NCBI GenBank assembly: GCA_910589075.1
Contig: CAJUSK010000011.1
Span: 1-64,000 of the forward strand
DNA: 64,000 nucleotides
Direction: 5' to 3'
From: an uncultured Lachnospiraceae bacterium
Lineage (GTDB): Bacteria; Bacillota; Clostridia; Lachnospirales; Lachnospiraceae
The notes beneath the pieces are model-generated. The model was not told where the DNA came from, searched no databases, and worked only from the letters and a program-made list of their open reading frames with translations. This document shows, in pieces, positions 62,099-64,000 of the stretch; the first letter of the stretch is position 1, and each line of letters begins with the position of its first letter. A program made the position numbers and the translations under genes.

Positions 62099-62141
62099 AG
62101 CATTGCTTTTTTGGAACCCTGACAGATAAATGAGGAGGAAC

Positions 62142-63692
62142 ATGATGATTTGTCCAAAATGTAGTAAACATAATTCAGACAAAGCGAAATTCTGCAGTGG
62201 ATGCGGAACCAGGCTGGCAATAGACCCTGTTGAAACTGTCAGGGAACCGGACGTATCGTTTTGTGGCAACTGCGGAAAACCGCTCAAACCTGGTGCCAAA
62301 TTCTGTGTATTCTGCGGCGCTGCCACAACAAAGGCAGAAGCATACAGAGCACAGGAAAACGAAAAAGAGGAAACGCCGGAAATTCTGCCCGCCTCTACAG
62401 GCAAAGATTACTCCACCACTGTATTATTGCATAAAGAAAAAGACCATGCCGAAGAAGAGGCCACAGTGCTTATGACGGACACGCCTGCATTACCGGCAAT
62501 ACACCGGGCAGAGACAGCCGTTGGCGGGTATCTGCCGCCAGACAGCGGTGAAGCGCCGCGTGGTGGCCGCCGGACCGGAAACGGTAATGGAAACAGGACT
62601 GTTATGATTGTGCTGTTGGCGGCGGCCGGGTGCTTGTTGGCAGCGGCTTTTGTGGCAGCATGTATCTATCTGGTGCCGCGCCTGGGCGGCGGTGATAAAT
62701 CCAGCGATGTGGTGGATGAAGGCAGCGCTGAGACAGCCGCAGGGGAAGCGGAGACGGAAGCGGCAGTGGATATTGTAAAAGAGGAGATACCAAAGGAAGT
62801 GCTGGAGACGTTGGAGACACGGATCGGGCAGGGTGCGGAGGCGCTGGAAGACGGTAATTATGAAGCCGAAACCGGTTGTATGGCAATTTTGGAAACAGTC
62901 ATGGAAGACTGCGTGGAATTTGCGGATCAGTACAAAAAATCAGATGCGTTGCAAGAACTGGCCGCTGACGCTTATGCAGATTATACAGAGGCTATTTTAG
63001 GGCAGGTAGCTCTTTTATTTGGACAGGATGTGCGCCCGGAGCTGTATGAACAGATGGAAAGCGATCTGAACGCGGGACTGGAGCAGGCTGAAAAACTCAG
63101 AAATGCAGGTTTTGAAATTGATACGGATATGCTGGATGAAAAGCTGGCTTCTCTGGAAAGTGATTACGCGAACCGGTATATTGAGCGATTTAATACGTTT
63201 ACGGAAGGGGAGAACTGGTCCCGGACGGAAAGCTGGGATCTGATGAACGATGCCGAAAGTATCGGATTGGTTGACTATGGCAATATGGATGACCCGATCA
63301 CACAGCGCTATGCATATGCGCTGGCACGTGTTACATTAAAAACAGTGGAAACCGGTCTGAATGATGGAAGCATGGACTATGAAGATGCAGTGGAGGAATT
63401 GGCTGCGGTTTTAAAGGACAGTGATTACAACCTGCTTTTGATGTATGAGCTGGCAAATTGTCTGAGTCATGCCGGTGCAAACGAGGAAGCGGAGCAGATG
63501 TATGGATATGCAGATGAAATTATAACGCATATTTATGAAACCCAGGGAATTCATGTGGGGACAGATTTTCCATTGGACCATTTCTGGAGTTTTAATGAAT
63601 TTGAAGAAGAATATTCTGTAGACAGCCAAAACGGACTGACGAAAAGCAATCACGAGTGGATTCGGGATTACATGGGCCAGAGAATAGGGTAA
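62142..63692 (+). CDS. Double zinc-ribbon membrane protein
   Basis: A 516-residue protein. Two zinc ribbons open the chain (ICPKCSKHNSDKAKFCSGCG, FCGNCGKPLKPGAKFCVFCG), then a charged linker, one membrane helix (about 153-177, MIVLLAAAGCLLAAAFVAA) and a large acidic outer domain, mainly helical, without recognised family. It follows the kinase, which also starts with a zinc ribbon. ATG 62142 follows AGGAGGAAC; the frame's earlier ATG at 62130 lies in that site. Role unknown; possibly a sensor or scaffold. Confidence 0.8.
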   Translation: MMICPKCSKHNSDKAKFCSGCGTRLAIDPVETVREPDVSFCGNCGKPLKPGAKFCVFCGAATTKAEAYRAQENEKEETPEILPASTGKDYSTTVLLHKEKDHAEEEATVLMTDTPALPAIHRAETAVGGYLPPDSGEAPRGGRRTGNGNGNRTVMIVLLAAAGCLLAAAFVAACIYLVPRLGGGDKSSDVVDEGSAETAAGEAETEAAVDIVKEEIPKEVLETLETRIGQGAEALEDGNYEAETGCMAILETVMEDCVEFADQYKKSDALQELAADAYADYTEAILGQVALLFGQDVRPELYEQMESDLNAGLEQAEKLRNAGFEIDTDMLDEKLASLESDYANRYIERFNTFTEGENWSRTESWDLMNDAESIGLVDYGNMDDPITQRYAYALARVTLKTVETGLNDGSMDYEDAVEELAAVLKDSDYNLLLMYELANCLSHAGANEEAEQMYGYADEIITHIYETQGIHVGTDFPLDHFWSFNEFEEEYSVDSQNGLTKSNHEWIRDYMGQRIG

Positions 63693-63705
63693 AAGGGAAA
63701 AATCC

Positions 63706-64000
63706 ATGAAAAAAAACAGAAGAAGCGATACGAACCATTTGGGCAGAAATCTGATTCTGGGGTTTACTGTGCTGGCACTGCTGCTCACGGTTGTGTATGA
63801 AATCCTTTGGATGCGGGATGGGAGGAAACAGGCAAGCGATGCTGTGGCAGAGGTGGAAGAAGAAAAAGAGCCGGAAACAGAAGTGACAAAGCCGCCGGCG
63901 GAAGAAACCGAAGAAGCGCCGGAAACGGAATATGAGCCTTCCTCTTATCCGTTTCTGACAGAAGAGGTAAAAGTGGAGATACGGGGGCTGTCCAGAGCCT
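63706..64000 (+). CDS. Membrane protein, N-terminal part
   Basis: The gene begins with ATG 63706 after AAAAGGGAAAA and runs off the right edge. The 98 visible residues contain one membrane helix (LILGFTVLALLLTVVYEIL) and an outer Glu/Pro-rich stretch (EEEKEPETEVTKPPAEETEE). It continues the type VII cluster 13 nt downstream of the zinc-ribbon gene. No domain can be named from this part. Confidence 0.75.
   Translation, partial: MKKNRRSDTNHLGRNLILGFTVLALLLTVVYEILWMRDGRKQASDAVAEVEEEKEPETEVTKPPAEETEEAPETEYEPSSYPFLTEEVKVEIRGLSRA

Overview
The window looks like a chromosome segment of a spore-forming anaerobic Firmicute, most probably a gut Lachnospiraceae. This is inferred from the sporulation genes (yabP, yabQ, spoIIE, ytvI-like, cotS-like), the anaerobe-type oxidative stress genes (perR, rubrerythrin, rubredoxin fusion), acetate kinase, the short type-3 prolyl-tRNA synthetase, strong AGGAGG ribosome sites and the mazG-hup-rqcP-yabP-yabQ-divIC-spoIIE-tilS-hpt-ftsH order shared with Bacillus/Clostridium. 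No rRNA, tRNA or CRISPR array was seen.

Bases 1-5000 are an AT-rich accessory patch. It holds the tail of a transposase, two unrelated genes with HEPN-type RxxxxH motifs, a DinJ/YoeB toxin-antitoxin pair, a 134-bp perfect direct repeat with a third partial copy, a broken tyrosine integrase and a decayed IS3 element. Bases 5000-10000 carry regulators, an efflux protein, a dihydrofolate-reductase-like protein, a rifampin ADP-ribosyltransferase (Arr) and a nucleoside phosphorylase.

Bases 10000-30000 are mostly core genes: DUF1848 protein, DNA polymerase IV, an ArsR-controlled Zn/Cd-type P1B ATPase with a separate HMA protein, an RluA-type pseudouridine synthase with a probably leaderless mRNA, an iron alcohol dehydrogenase, YtvI-like permease, ProS, AckA, a PerR/rubrerythrin/rubredoxin-FMN stress cluster, CCA transferase, a CotS-like protein and a PEGA lipoprotein. 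Bases 29851-37976 are the conserved mazG-to-ftsH block. Bases 38186-45712 contain three GH13 alpha-glucan enzymes, an alpha/beta hydrolase and an RlmI-like methyltransferase.

Bases 46044-64000 form one long co-directional, tightly packed cluster that I read as a type VII (ESX/WXG100) secretion locus of unusual make-up. It has a 1660-residue EssC/FtsK-SpoIIIE ATPase with FHA domain, a YukD/EsaB ubiquitin-like protein, eight WXG100-like proteins in which three subfamilies occur twice in the same order, a lipoprotein, a lipase-fold protein that may be cargo, and a full phospho-signalling set: FHA membrane protein, vWA-FHA membrane protein, PP2C phosphatase and a Ser/Thr kinase with zinc ribbon and leucine-rich repeats. 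No EsaA, EssA or EssB homologue is recognised inside the window. The arrangement recalls the threonine-phosphorylation switch of type VI secretion, here attached to a type VII machine. The cluster runs off the right edge.
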